Positions 33,428-43,730 are shown, counted from the stretch's first letter. The stretch is 64,000 nt of DNA from Streptomyces europaeiscabiei (GCF_001550375.1 NZ_LRTR01000758.1:1-64000), one strand, 5' to 3'. The notes: generated by a model not told the origin, from the sequence alone. Numbers and translations are program-made.

Positions 33428-36112
33428 GCCCGAGTCCAGTGGGGCGCCGAACACCGCGCCTTCGCCCGCGCCGACGCGGTATGGCTGAAGGACGTCATCA
33501 CCGTCCTGGAACGCGACCTGGCCGTCCTGCGGCACCTGCATGTCATCGTCGACCCCACCTGCACCGTGCGAGGGGGCAGCATCACTGTGCAGCACCAGCC
33601 GGGCAGCGCTGACGGCCCCACCGATACGCGGCTACGGCGCACCCCGGCCGTCGAAGCGGTACTGGCTCTCGCCCGTACACCCATAAAGGTCAGCGAACTC
33701 ACGGCCAAGCTGTCCAGCGACTACCCCGACACCCCGCCTGCGATGATCGAGGACATGCTGCGCAGCCTTGTCGCGCACCGCGTGCTGCTGGGCAGCCTGC
33801 ACGCCCCCATGACGTGCGACGACGCGCTCGGTCACCTGGTCGACCAGCTCGAAACAGCCGAAGTCGCCTCCGACACGGCCAGAAAGCTGCGGCAGATTCG
33901 CACGCTCCTCAGCGCCCACGACAGCGGCCCACTGGACAAACAACGCTCTCTCCGCGCACAGGCCGGCGCAAGGATGAATGCCCTCACCGGCATCACGGAC
34001 CGCACCCTGGTCGTCAACCTACGGCCCGACCTCGACATCGTCCTCCCGGAGATCGTGACACGTGAGGCTGAGCGCGCCCTGGAGGTCATGGCCCGGGTCA
34101 CGCCGTACCCGAACGGCTCTCCGGCGTGGAGTGATTACCGGGCGCGGTTCCTGGAGCGCTACAGCATGGGCGCCATCGTCCCCTTGCGGGACCTCACCGA
34201 CCCGGACACCGGCCTCGGCTTTCCGGTCGGCTACCGCGGCACGGTCCTGAAGCGCCCAGTGCTGGCGATAAGCCGCCGCGACGAGTACCTCCTCGCCCTC
34301 GCCCAGAACGCAGCCCTCAGCGACCAGCGCGAGATCGTCCTCAGCGAGGAGGACATCCAGGCGCTGTCCCTCGGCGAGCCCGACCAGGTTCCCGCGCACG
34401 TCGAACTGTGCTTCACCGTGCTGTCGCCCTCCCTGAAGGACCTGGAGCGAGGCCGGTTCGCCCTGATCACGGCCGGGCTCTCCCTCGCCGCCGGCACCAC
34501 CACCGGCCGCTTCCTGACCATGCTGGAGCGACCCGACCGGGAGCGGATGATCGCCGCGTACGCCAACCTGCCGACGCTCGCCGCCGGCGCCACCCGAGGC
34601 CAGGTCTCCAGCCCGCCGCTGCGGCTGCCCACGTACAACGTCGCCCGCGCCCCGGCCGTCGTGCCGAAGGTGCTATCCGTCAGCGAGCACAACCCGCACG
34701 CCACCCTCGACCTGGACGGCCTCGGCGTCGTCGCCGACTCCCAGCGCCTGTACCTGGTGCAGCTTGCCACCGGCCGGCCCGTCGAGCCGTCGGTCATGAA
34801 CGCCGTGGAACTCGCCAACGCCACCCATCCACTGGTCCGCTTCGTGTGCGAACTGCACCGCTCGCACGCCGCGGTCCTGCTGCCCTTCGCCTGGGGCGCG
34901 GCAGCCCAACTACCGTTCCTGCCCGAAGTACGCGTCGGCCGCACCATCCTGTCCGCCGCGTGCTGGCGACTCCGCGCCCGAGACCTCGGCGGGGACAACT
35001 GGGCCTTCCGCTTAACCGACTGGCGCATCCGCTACGGCGTGCCGCGCACCGTCTATGTCGGCAGCGACGACCAGCGGCTGCGCCTGGACCTCGACATCCC
35101 CGCCCACGTCCAACTTCTCCAGGCCGAACTGGACCGAAACGGAACGGTGGTGCTCCACGAGGCGCCCCCGGAGAGCGCGTTCGGCTGGGTGGGACGCGCG
35201 CATGAGATCACCGTGCCCTTCGCCGCCGACCAGCCGCCCACCCTCACATCCATCTCCCGGACCGCGACCGTGGTGAGCCGCACCTCCGGCCGGATACCGG
35301 GCGCGAGCGAGTGGGCGTACCTCAAGCTGTACGGCAACTCCGACCGCACGCCGGAGGTGCTGACCACCCACCTGCCGCGGCTGCTGAGCGACTGGGGAAC
35401 CGAGGAGCCGACCTGGTGGTTCACCCGCTACGCCGACCCCGACAGCCACCTGCGACTGCGGCTCCGCCTGCCAGACCCGCATGCCTTCGGCCACGCCGCA
35501 CAGCGCGTCGCCGCGTGGGCCGCAGAGCTACGCGCCGAGGGTCTGATCCAGCGCGTGCAATGGGCCACCGACGAGCCGGAGACCGGCCGCTACGGCACCG
35601 GCACCGTCCTCGAGGCCGCCGAACGGTTCTTCGCCGCGGACTCCGCCGCCGCGCTCGCGCAGCTGGCCCTACCCATCCCCGATCGCCTGCGGCCTGCCGT
35701 CACCGCCGCCAGCTTCGTGGACATCGCCGACGCCTTCCTCGGCTCACCCGCAGACAGCCGGGCATGGCTCACCACCAACCTTCTGAAGAACGACGGCGAC
35801 CCCGCACCCCGCGACGTACTCACCACGGCCATCCGTCTCAGCACCCCGGACCCCGACCACGCCTCCCTGCGGTCCCTGCCCGACTGCGCCTACGTCGCCA
35901 CATCGTGGGCCCGGCGCCGAGACGCCCTCACCGCCTACCACCAGGCACTCAAAGGCAACGGTGCCGACCCAGCCGCCGTACTGCCATCCCTACTGCACAT
36001 GCACCACAACCGCACCACCGGCATCGACCCCGGCAGCGAAGCCACCTGCCGCCGCCTCGCCCGCGCCGCCGCCCTGTCCTGGACCGCCCGCACCCAAGGA
36101 GCCCCGCGGTGA
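33428..36112 (+). pseudogene. lantibiotic dehydratase (LanB), 5'-truncated
   Basis: The open frame starts inside the gene (ARVQWGAEHRAFARADAVWLKD) directly at the IS remnant with no start signal; an internal GTG at 33566 could give 848 residues. The tRNA-Glu-dependent glutamylation domain fills the first ~550 residues. The elimination domain (SpaB_C) runs from SEWAYLKLYGNSDRTPEVLTTHLP to the end (WWFTRYADPDSHLRLRLRL). Class I LanBs are about 1000 residues, so roughly 100-150 N-terminal residues are lost. It would dehydrate Ser/Thr in a RiPP precursor. It overlaps lanC by GTGA. Probably inactive. Confidence 0.85.
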
Positions 36113-37256
36113 CCACCGCCCCGCCCGCCCCCGGGGCCGACCTGGCCACCCGGCAGTCCCTCGCGCACGGCCCCCTCGGCATCACCCTGCTCCACATAGA
36201 ACGAGCCCGGCGCGGGCTCGCCCCATGGCAGTCCGTACACCGGCAACTCGCCGCCGTCGGCCCCCTGATCGACGGAGACGATGCCAGCCTGTTCCTCGGC
36301 GCACCCGCGATGACGTACGTCCTGCACCTCGCCGCCACCAACAGCGACCGCTACGCCGGAGCACTGCACGCACTGGACACCAGTGTCGCCGCACACACCC
36401 GCCGCCGCCTGGCTGCCGCCCACGCGCGCATCGGCCAGGGCCGCTACGCCAGCTTCGCCGAGTACGACCTGTTCCGGGGCCTGACCGGGCTCGGTGCCCT
36501 TCTGCTGCGGCGCCTGCCGGAGAGCGACGAGCTCAAGGCCGTCCTGGAGTACCTGGTGCGGCTCAGCGAACCTGTGACCGGGCCCAAGGGGCAGCCGCTT
36601 CCCGGCTGGTGGGTCGAGCATGCCCCGGCCAGCCACCAGGCGGCAACGCCGGGCGGTCATGCCAACGCCGGTCTCGCCCATGGCATCGCCGGCCCGCTCG
36701 CCCTCCTCGCACTGGCCAAGCGCCACGGCATCACCGTGAACGACCATGACACCGCCATGGCCCGCATTTGCCACTGGCTCGACCGCATACGCCGCAGCGA
36801 CCACCGCGGAACTCGCTGGCCGCGCTGGATCACCGATACAAACCCGACACCCGTGGCGCCGACCGCACCGTCCTGGTGCTACGGCGTCCCCGGACTGGCT
36901 CGTGCGCAGCAGCTCGCTGCGATCGCCCTGGGCGACGAGGACCGCAAGAGGATGGCCGAACGCGCTCTCCTGTTATGCCTGTCCGACCCGCACCAGCTCG
37001 ACCAGCTCACCACCCGCGGCCTGTGCCACGGAGTCGGCGGCCTCCTGCGCACCGTGCAACGTGTCGCTGAGGACGCCGAGGCCCCCACGGTGTTCACGGA
37101 CCGGCTCCCCGAACTGCGTGAACGCTCCCTCGCCCTCCCCCTCCGGAAGAAGCCGGCTTCCTCGAAGGGGCGGCAGGAGCGGCCCTGGCCTTCCAGTGCG
37201 CCGAACCGGGGGCCGCGCCCGCCACCGACTGGGATGCCTGCCTGCTCCTGTGCTGA
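36109..37256 (+). pseudogene. lanthionine synthetase C-like protein (LanC), frameshifted
   Basis: GTG 36109 overlaps the LanB stop. Frame 1 reads ~340 residues with zinc ligands SWCYGVPG (Cys near residue 257) and GLCHGVGG (Cys-His near 306/307). Near 37130-37142 the coding signal shifts by -1 into PEEAGFLEGAAGAALAFQCAE, ending DWDACLLLC then TGA at 37254, the normal LanC C-terminus. The shift lies in a CCCTCCCCCTCC tract, so a one-base deletion is likely (real or a sequencing error). The enzyme would close thioether rings. Without the shift it would be full length. Confidence 0.82.
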
Positions 37257-37266
37257 GGGGGACGAC

Positions 37267-38222
37267 GTGGACCACACGGGCACCACTGCGATGGAGGGCG
37301 CCATCCTGTCCGTCCTCGCGGGAACGCCCCTCGATGAGGCCGCCGGCGAGGTACGCACATCCCCTGCTCGACTGGCCGACGCGGTTGAGCGGTACCGCGC
37401 CGCCGGTCGCGCCGCACTCACCACCTCACCCGCAGGCTGGCACCAGGTGAACATCGAGTTCGCCGACTACCCCACCGCGGAACGCGCCTTCCGTGCGTAC
37501 ATCCTGCCGGTCCTGCGCACCGGGCCGGTCGGAACATGGTGGTTCGTGCGCAAGTCCCTTGCTGGCGCCTGCGCGTCCAGGCGAGCCCGGACGCGCGAAT
37601 CAAAGACGCCGTCGCGCAGGTCACCGAAGCCCTCGACAGCGCACTGTCCTGGGGCGTGGCCAAGGGGTGGTGGTCCTCCCTGTACGAGCCGGAAACCATC
37701 GCGTTCGGTGGTACGGAAGGATTGATGCTCGGGCACACCCTGTTCCACACCGACAGCGTCGGCGTCCTCCACTACCACCAGCACGCCGCCGAAGGCACCG
37801 GCGGCCTCCTCGGAGCCAAAGAGACCTCCCTCCTCGTCACCGCCCTGTTCCTGCGGGCGGCCGGACTGGAATGGGGAGAACAAGGAGACGTCTGGGGGCA
37901 GATCGAAGCCCGACGGCCACTCCCCGAAGACGTGTCCCCGGACCAGGTCAGCCGCATGGCGGACACGCTACGGCGCCTCCTGACGCTCGACGCCGGCCCC
38001 ACACTCACCGACGGCCCACTTGTGCCGTTGGGGAACTGGGTGACAGGCATGGAGCGGGGTGGCCGAACCCTCGCGGACGCGGCACGTGCGGGCAGCCTTC
38101 AGCTCGGCCTGCGCGGCATCCTGGCACGGCACGTCCTCTTCCACTGGGACCGCATGGGTTTCACCACGCGCCAGCAAGCCATCTGGGCACGAGCGGCACG
38201 TGAGACGGTCCTCGGTAGTTGA
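37267..38222 (+). pseudogene. thiopeptide-type bacteriocin biosynthesis protein (stand-alone SpaB_C-like), frameshifted
   Basis: GTG 37267, 10 bases after lanC. The first part reads AGWHQVNIEFADYPTAERAFRAYILPVLRTGPVGTWWFVRK. Near 37550 it shifts by -1 to PCWRLRVQASPDARIKDAVAQ and continues to GFTTRQQAIWARAARETVLG. WWFVRK..PCWRLR is one continuous motif in intact relatives, so a single base has been lost. These proteins accompany FxLD-type lanthipeptide dehydratases and supply an elimination-type domain. It is the third gene of the decayed operon. Confidence 0.8.
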
Positions 38223-38353
38223 CCGGCGCTCCACGGCCACTTCACGTGAGCCCACCGAAGTACCTGTCACAGGTGCGTCGCACCACATACCGTCGGGACG
38301 GACGTCGTCAGCCGGTAAGCGCGGCTGCCGCGGAGGGTGGAGGGCATGGCGTC

Positions 38354-39088
38354 GTGACGGACGAAGAGCTGCGGGAAAGACTGGCGTGGGGGCGGCAGAG
38401 GCTCGAAGAGATGGGCGTATTCCGGTCCCCGGAGGGACTTCGGTGGGCAGCCGCCCACGGGATCGTGCTGTTCGTGTGGCGCAACGGCCCCATCGAGGAC
38501 GCGCACGCTTCACCACCCAGCAAGCGACGCAAGAACCTGCACGATGGCGCGATGTTCGCCCGCAACACGTGGCTGACCCGACAAGCCTTCGACGCCTTGG
38601 GGAGCAGCGAGCCCTTCCGTCTGCTGGAACTGGAGGACGTGATCTTGGACCGCGAGGCGGTCTGGCCGGGGTGCGACGGGACGTTGACGGACTTCGGCTG
38701 GGGGTTCCTGGGGGAGATCAAGAAGCACGTCAAGAGACGCATCGACACCCTCATGCACTTCGAGGAACAGCTGCCGCACGACGACTTCCTGATCTTCATG
38801 GCCGCCCCACAGCTCGGAACCCACGACGACCACTTCGGTATGCCGAGATGGCCTGCTTGCGTGAAGGCGGCGATCCGTCGCTTGCGCGGCGAGGACGAGG
38901 AGTTCTTCCGCAAGCGCGGCGATCTGATGAAGCGCATCGGGCCAGCGCCGGACTCGGTCACCACAGACCTGGAAAGGACAGAGAAGGCGCTGCTGAACGC
39001 CCCCTGGGAACTGGGCGCCGAGGCTCTCGGCTGGTTCGCCTGGAACCCGATCCTGAGGGTGCCTCGTCCATCGCCTCCGACGTGCTGA
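38354..39088 (+). CDS. hypothetical protein downstream of the lanthipeptide remnant
   Basis: A protein of 244 residues from GTG 38354 (GGAGGGTGGAGGGC upstream). N-terminus VTDEELRERLAWGRQRLEEMGVFRSPEG is helical. Then GIVLFVWRNGPIEDAH, MFARNTWLTRQAFDAL, GWGFLGEIKKHVKRRIDTLMHFEEQLPHDDFLIFMA, and GWFAWNPILR near the end. No signal peptide or membrane segment. The family is not recognised. The last ten residues (VPRPSPPTC) look unnatural, so the C-terminus may be truncated at the junction with the acyltransferase fragment. Confidence 0.55.
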   Translation: MTDEELRERLAWGRQRLEEMGVFRSPEGLRWAAAHGIVLFVWRNGPIEDAHASPPSKRRKNLHDGAMFARNTWLTRQAFDALGSSEPFRLLELEDVILDREAVWPGCDGTLTDFGWGFLGEIKKHVKRRIDTLMHFEEQLPHDDFLIFMAAPQLGTHDDHFGMPRWPACVKAAIRRLRGEDEEFFRKRGDLMKRIGPAPDSVTTDLERTEKALLNAPWELGAEALGWFAWNPILRVPRPSPPTC

Positions 39089-39114
39089 AACGCCGCAGGG
39101 CAATGCGTACTCAC

Positions 39115-39681
39115 TCACAGCACCCGCCGGAATCCCGGCAGCCTGCGCAGTCCGGCAGCGAGCAGGAAGGACGTCGGCACGGCGGTGACGGAGACGATGC
39201 TCCACGCGGCGGTCGCGGACAGGCCACGGTCCGCCAGGTGGTACTGCAAGGTCACCACGATCGGAAGATGGTCGATATAGACGGCGTACGCGTCTGCCGC
39301 CAGTTCGCGTGTCAGGCGGTTGTCGCCGCTGGCGGTCTCGCGCAACAGGGTGAGCAGGCCGACGCTCAGGGCCAGCACAGGGCGCTCTCGTACGCTGACC
39401 ACAGGGCGGCGGGGGCGTTGAGTCCGCCGGGCCGAAGCAGTCCGCGTCCGCGCCGACGGCGAACAGGAGGGCCAAGGCGAGCAGGCCGCCGGTCAGCCAG
39501 AGCCAGCCGGTGCGGGCATCGAGCCGGTCGAGCCATCCGTGGCGGTGGGCGAGGACACCGAGGGTGAAGAACGTGGCGTGCTGCGGCAGCCGGGCGGGCT
39601 CGACCTGGACGAAGTCCAGGACCGGCACCCAGGTGTCGAGCGGGTAGCGCAGGCGGATCGCGAACGTGGCGGCGGCGACCG
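39115..39681 (-). pseudogene. acyltransferase-3 family membrane protein, fragment with frameshifts
   Basis: Minus-strand reading gives ATFAIRLRYPLDTWVPVLDFVQVEPARLPQHATFFTLGVLAHRHGWLDRLDA, then membrane helices (WLWLTGGLLALALLFAVGA), and after at least one shift near 39380-39410 continues LALSVGLLTLLRETASGDN ... IDHLPIVVTLQYHLADRGL. This is the C-terminal half of an O-acyltransferase (acyltransferase 3). Its N-terminal half is replaced by the relaxase-tail copy, which begins at ~39666 on the other strand. Confidence 0.7.
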
Positions 39682-40193
39682 CGGCCGTCCTCCCTGTCCT
39701 CGCCGTGCGCCGCAGGAGCGCTCAGCACCACCACGACCAGCAGGTCGCCGCCGCCCAGCAGACCCTGCACCACCTCCAGGCCGCCTACGGGCAGGCCGCA
39801 CCGGCCCCGCTGGCGCGGCTCGTCGTAGGAAAGCCGCCGGCCGACGTCACGCACCGATACCCGAGCACCTGCGCACGGCCGTGCCCGCCCACGCCGAACA
39901 AGTCCTCGACGAGACCGCCCGGGACGCATTCGCGGCCGTGCTCGCGGACGCCGAGCGCGCGGGCCACGACCCCGCCATCCTGCTTCAACAAGCGGCCGGG
40001 CCACGCCCGCTGGACGATGCGGGCTCGCCAACGGAAGTCCTCACCTGGCGCATCCAGCGCCTCGGCGAACGCCACGCACCCGGGCCGAACAAGCCCGCAG
40101 CAACACTGCCCGCGCCCGATCCGCCCCGAAGGCCGCTGAACTCACCCCTACCGCGGTCACGCCGCTGGCCTTCCTTCCGCACCGGTCACGGTG
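39666..40193 (+). pseudogene. second, decayed copy of the relaxase C-terminus
   Basis: It matches 30742-31270 of the intact relaxase: AVRRRSAQHHHDQQVAAAQQTLHHLQAAYGQAAPAPLARL in one frame. A one-base deletion near 39860 shifts it to EHLRTAVPAHAEQVLDETARDAFAAVLADAERAGHDPAILLQQAAGPRPLDDAGS. The stop codon is also lost (TAA became GAT). The following 100 bases keep strong similarity to the intergenic DNA at 31271-31400. Confidence 0.85.
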
Positions 40194-40285
40194 ATCACCC
40201 GGCCAGACACGCAGGGTCTCCAGCGCTGGTTGCCGGAGACTCTGACACGTCGATCGAAGGAACCGGTTCCAGGCCGGCGAACGGC

Positions 40286-40320
40286 TGACGGGCCCTACCA
40301 TGCCATGGTCGGGCCCGTCA
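40286..40320 (+). terminator. copy of the relaxase terminator in the duplicated segment
   Basis: A 15-bp stem with one mismatch (TGACGGGCCC T ACCA and complement, TGCCA loop), counterpart of 31362-31396. Stem pairing is kept although arm bases differ between copies, i.e. compensatory change. Confidence 0.75.
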
Positions 40321-40443
40321 TCTATCGTCGCTCAACGGCTTCCGGTGACTGCGGCTCCCGGGTCGGGGTGGGCCCACCTCCTCTGTCAGTGGCTGCCGGC
40401 AGGCTGAGCGCCATTCGCCGCAGGCCGTTGCCAGGAGGAGATC

Positions 40444-40665
40444 ATGAGCAAAGCCGCTCTTGGTCCTCTGGTCATCAGGCGCCGGAGCGGCAACGAGCCG
40501 ATACGGGCCAACGGCGAAGCTGCAGGCAGACTCGACGAGTTCTGGAGCCGGGCATGCTCCCACCTGGCCGGCAACACCGTGCACGGTGTCCTGGCCGAGT
40601 ACCGGGTATCCACGGCACTGGGCGCCGCCGCCGGTATCCGCCCCGCTGAGCGGTGTGCATCGTGA
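40444..40665 (+). pseudogene. truncated copy of the PD-(D/E)XK-like gene
   Basis: ATG 40444, MSKAALGPLVIRRRSGNEPIRANGEAAGRLDEFWSRACSHLAGNTVHGVLAEYRVSTALGAAAG matches the first ~60 residues of the 31518 gene, including its ribosome site. The match ends abruptly at ~40640 before the catalytic motif and runs into unrelated DNA with a stop at 40665. Confidence 0.82.
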
Positions 40666-40683
40666 GGTCGCCTTGCGGTGGGC

Positions 40684-41760
40684 CTACCTCGCCGCGGGAC
40701 GCAACTCGGACGTCAGGAAGGAGACGATGGTCTGCCACGACGGTGTCACGGGAACAGGCGGCGTGGTGTGACCGTGCCGTGCGTATTCCTCGTAGGCGTC
40801 CCGGCGGGTGTCGGGGTCGCCCAGCATGCTGGAAATCGGACCGTGACCGGCGTGCGGGAGGGAGATCATACGCACATTGGCTTTGGCGGAGGCCAGGGCG
40901 TCGCGCAGCAGTCGGCCCTGGTGGTAAGGCACCAAGGGGTCCTGCTCGCCGTGGAAGATCAGCGTCGGGGGCAGGGGCCGGTCGGTGACGTAGGTGAGAG
41001 GGTTCGCGGCCGCGACCTTGTCCGGGCAGTCCTTGATGGGACAGCCGAGCAGCCGCGATTCGGGTGAGCGTGCGTCCGAGTGGCAGTCGGTCGTCCCCAG
41101 GAGCTGGTTGAACACCTTGCAGTCGTCCAGCATGTGCGCATCCATCTGGGAAAAATCAGTCGGCGGGTAGAACGGCACGGCCGCCTGTACCGCGCTGGAC
41201 GGACCGCGCACTCCCACGTCTCCCTCCAGTCGCGGGAGGTCTCCGGTGACCGCGGCCATCGCCGAGGTCCAGCCCCCCGAGGAATCACCCATGATCGCGA
41301 AGCGTCGAGGGTCGAGGTGGTAAACCTGGGCGTGCGCCCGCAGCCAGCGTATGGCGCCCTTGATGTCGTGGAGCTGGGCCGGGAACTCGGCCTGTGAGCT
41401 GGAACGGACCGACACACCCGCCACCGCGAACCCATGCGGGTTGAGCTGGACGGCGACCTGGTCAGCGCCCTGTCGGCCGTTGTCGGCCATCCACGCCGAG
41501 CCTCCCGTGAAGATCACCAACGGAACCGGCCGCTGCGACCGGGGGATGTACAGGTCCAACAGGTGGCCCTGGCTGTCGGCCGGCTGGGCCGGCGCGTAGG
41601 CGATGTCCCTGGCCACTCTCACCTCGTCGGGTCCGGGGGCGGGGGCCGCATGACCGGGGGCCATGGTGACCCCCAAGGCGATGGCAGATGCCGCCAGCGC
41701 CATGAGAGCGCGACCAATACGCAACCGCGTAGTTCGTCGATGCCGGATCCTCATGCTCAC
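40684..41760 (-). CDS. secreted alpha/beta hydrolase (esterase/BD-FAE-like)
   Basis: A protein of 358 residues from ATG 41760. Basic N-terminus and signal peptide (IGRALMALAASAIALGVTMAPGHAAP). Oxyanion region VPLVIFTGGSAWMADN, nucleophile elbow FAIMGDSSGGW (Ser in GDSSG), acid LIFHGEQDPLVPYHQG, and His in ISLPHAGHGPISS. Extra Cys pairs (DDCKVF, GTTDCHSD, LLGCPIKDCPDK) suit an exported protein. It probably cleaves ester bonds of plant polymers or xenobiotics outside the cell; the substrate is not determinable. A palindrome lies 90 bases upstream. Confidence 0.85.
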   Translation of the reverse strand: MSMRIRHRRTTRLRIGRALMALAASAIALGVTMAPGHAAPAPGPDEVRVARDIAYAPAQPADSQGHLLDLYIPRSQRPVPLVIFTGGSAWMADNGRQGADQVAVQLNPHGFAVAGVSVRSSSQAEFPAQLHDIKGAIRWLRAHAQVYHLDPRRFAIMGDSSGGWTSAMAAVTGDLPRLEGDVGVRGPSSAVQAAVPFYPPTDFSQMDAHMLDDCKVFNQLLGTTDCHSDARSPESRLLGCPIKDCPDKVAAANPLTYVTDRPLPPTLIFHGEQDPLVPYHQGRLLRDALASAKANVRMISLPHAGHGPISSMLGDPDTRRDAYEEYARHGHTTPPVPVTPSWQTIVSFLTSELRPAAR

Positions 41761-41849
41761 TCCTCTTCGAGTGGGAAGCGGCCGGCGGCTCGGATGCCGA
41801 ACAGCCGGGATGGCCGGATTACTTGAAGCAGATGAACCGCGTTCGCCTG

Positions 41850-41865
41850 ACGAAATTTAATTCGT
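41850..41865. promoter_or_regulatory. AT-rich palindrome upstream of secreted hydrolase gene
   Basis: ACGAA-ATTTAA-TTCGT, a 16-bp dyad with an unusually AT-rich centre, in the 330-base gap between the hydrolase start and the IclR stop. Candidate operator. The rest of this gap (41761-42089) shows no supported gene. Confidence 0.4.
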
Positions 41866-42089
41866 TGGACGGCTGGCATGAGTTTGGGTCTGGCACCAAG
41901 CGGGTGTCAATGGTGGTGAAGATGCACGGGCTCACGACCCACCGGCAGCGGGCCGGCGACAGCGCCACTGCGAGGGCTTCGGCTGCCCTCACCCGGCTAG
42001 TGACGGGCGCATGTCACGGGCGGAGGCGCGCTCCGGCGCTCACGCGATCCTGCGCCGAACACCCCGGCCGTCACGCGGCGGTGGCGCCG

Positions 42090-43730
42090 TCAGGTCTTGG
42101 TCGAGGAGACCGGCCCCAGGTCACGTTCGATACCTGCCGCCGCGGCGTGGAGCGCGGGCAGGACCTCCTCGAGGCATTCGGTGACCGAACGCCGACTGGA
42201 GTGCATGGCGACGTTGATCGCGGCGCGCACCTTGCCGTCCCGGCTGCGGACCGGCACGGCCATCGAGCGCAGACCGACTTCGAGTTCCCCGTCGAGCAGG
42301 GCGTATCCGTCGTCGTCGGCCTGTGCGACAAGCCGGATCAGTTCATTGAGATCCGTCACCGTCTGCGCGGTGAGGGACGTCGGAGCTGAGGAGGCGAGGA
42401 TCGCGGCGCATTCGTTCCTGGGCAGGCCGGCGAGCAGTACGCGGCCCATCGCGGTGGCGTACGCGGGCAGTCGTGTGCCCACTGTGGCGTGGACCGTCAT
42501 CAGGCGGGCGGGGGCAGCGCGGGCGACGTAAAGGATCTCCGAACCGGAGAGCACTGTCATGGACGCGGAGTCGGAGAGCCGGTGGGACAGGGCCGTGAGA
42601 TGGGGTTGGGCCAATTGCGCCAGAGACAGACGCGACAACGGGGCGTAGCCCAGCGAGAGGATCGCGGCGTTGGGCCGGTACAGCCCGTCCTGACCGGTGA
42701 CATACCCGAGGTGGTCCAGCGTGATCAGCGCGCGCCGTACGGTTGCCCGTGGCAGGCCGGTGAGACGGGCTATCTCGGCGTTCCTGAGGGCGTCGCGGCC
42801 CGGGCCGAAGGCGGTCAGCACGCTCAGGCCGCGGACGAGGGACTCGATGATTCCGCGCCCGGGCTTGGAGACTTCGGTATCGAGCAGTGGTCTGACCGCC
42901 GCGGCCGGTGGTTCCGGCGGCGGTGTGCGCAGTTGTTGTTCCATGTCCGCCACGGCGCTCCGCACAGCGGGCAGCGCGGCCCGTGCCAGCGCTTCCGCGC
43001 TCGGGTAGCGTCCGATGAGGCTGACCACGTTCACCACGCACACCAGGTCCCCGTCCGGGGCATGGACGGGGTGGCCGAGGGCGATCAGGCCGGGCTCCAG
43101 CCACTGGTCGTCGAGGGACCAGCCGTTGGCTTTCGCGGCGGTGGCGCGTTCGCGGAGATCGTCCGTACACGCCTCGATGAGTTTCGCGCCGCGCACGCAG
43201 GGGTGGTGCGCCCGGTGGTGTTCCCATTCGGCGGGGCTCCAGGTGGCGGCCAGCAGCGCGCCCGGCGCCGAGGCGTCGAGTGGCAGCCTGTCGCCGATGC
43301 TGCAGACGATTCCCATCCGCCGGTCGCGCTCCGCCGAGTGGACGAAATGGGCGCCGTGCCGGTCCGGCACGGTCAGGGTGACCCCCTCGTCCAGTTCCTC
43401 GGCCAGCGCGTCGGCCCGTGGTCCCAGGAGTTCGGGAATCCTGGCAGCAGTCAGGTAAGCGTTGCCCAGCTCCATCAGTGGCGGGGCCAGCACGGCTCTA
43501 CGCCCCTCGATGTGGACGTAGCCCATGGCGCCGAGGGTGACGGTGATGCGGTCGAGGGTGGCCCGTGCGAGGCTGGTGCGGTTCGCGAGCTCTTGCAGGT
43601 CCTCCTGCCCGCCGGCGTCCGCAAGAGCCTTGAGGACGGCGATCCCACGTATCAGAGGGCCGACCGCCTCGGTGGGCACCTGCTCCGTTGCGGCGCCGTC
43701 CACCTCACTGGCCGCGACCTCGGCCGTCAT
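42090..43730 (-). CDS. tandem-fused double IclR-family regulator
   Basis: A protein of 546 residues, twice the IclR length. Copy 1 (~residues 20-270): winged helix VGPLIRGIAVLKALADAGGQEDLQELANRTSLARATLDRITVTLGAMGYV, then effector domain. Copy 2 (~295-540): GIIESLVRGLSVLTAFGPGRDALRNAEIARLTGLPRATVRRALITLDHLGYV and a PcaR/PobR-like effector domain (AYATAMGRVLLAGLP, MAVPVRSRDGKVRAAINVAMHSSR). One chain thus carries two DNA-binding and two ligand-binding domains. IclR proteins of the second type usually control aromatic acid catabolism. It lies between two hydrolases and the ABC operon, which it may regulate. Confidence 0.88.
   Translation of the reverse strand: MTAEVAASEVDGAATEQVPTEAVGPLIRGIAVLKALADAGGQEDLQELANRTSLARATLDRITVTLGAMGYVHIEGRRAVLAPPLMELGNAYLTAARIPELLGPRADALAEELDEGVTLTVPDRHGAHFVHSAERDRRMGIVCSIGDRLPLDASAPGALLAATWSPAEWEHHRAHHPCVRGAKLIEACTDDLRERATAAKANGWSLDDQWLEPGLIALGHPVHAPDGDLVCVVNVVSLIGRYPSAEALARAALPAVRSAVADMEQQLRTPPPEPPAAAVRPLLDTEVSKPGRGIIESLVRGLSVLTAFGPGRDALRNAEIARLTGLPRATVRRALITLDHLGYVTGQDGLYRPNAAILSLGYAPLSRLSLAQLAQPHLTALSHRLSDSASMTVLSGSEILYVARAAPARLMTVHATVGTRLPAYATAMGRVLLAGLPRNECAAILASSAPTSLTAQTVTDLNELIRLVAQADDDGYALLDGELEVGLRSMAVPVRSRDGKVRAAINVAMHSSRRSVTECLEEVLPALHAAAAGIERDLGPVSSTKT

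Noticed and set aside
33135..33488. 117-residue plus-strand frame at the LanB junction
   Set aside because: It is the antisense of the ISKra4 transposase remnant.
37125..37560. Programmed frameshifting in LanC and the thiopeptide-type gene
   Set aside because: No slippery heptamer or pseudoknot seen and relatives are unframeshifted; single-base loss (real or sequencing) is simpler.
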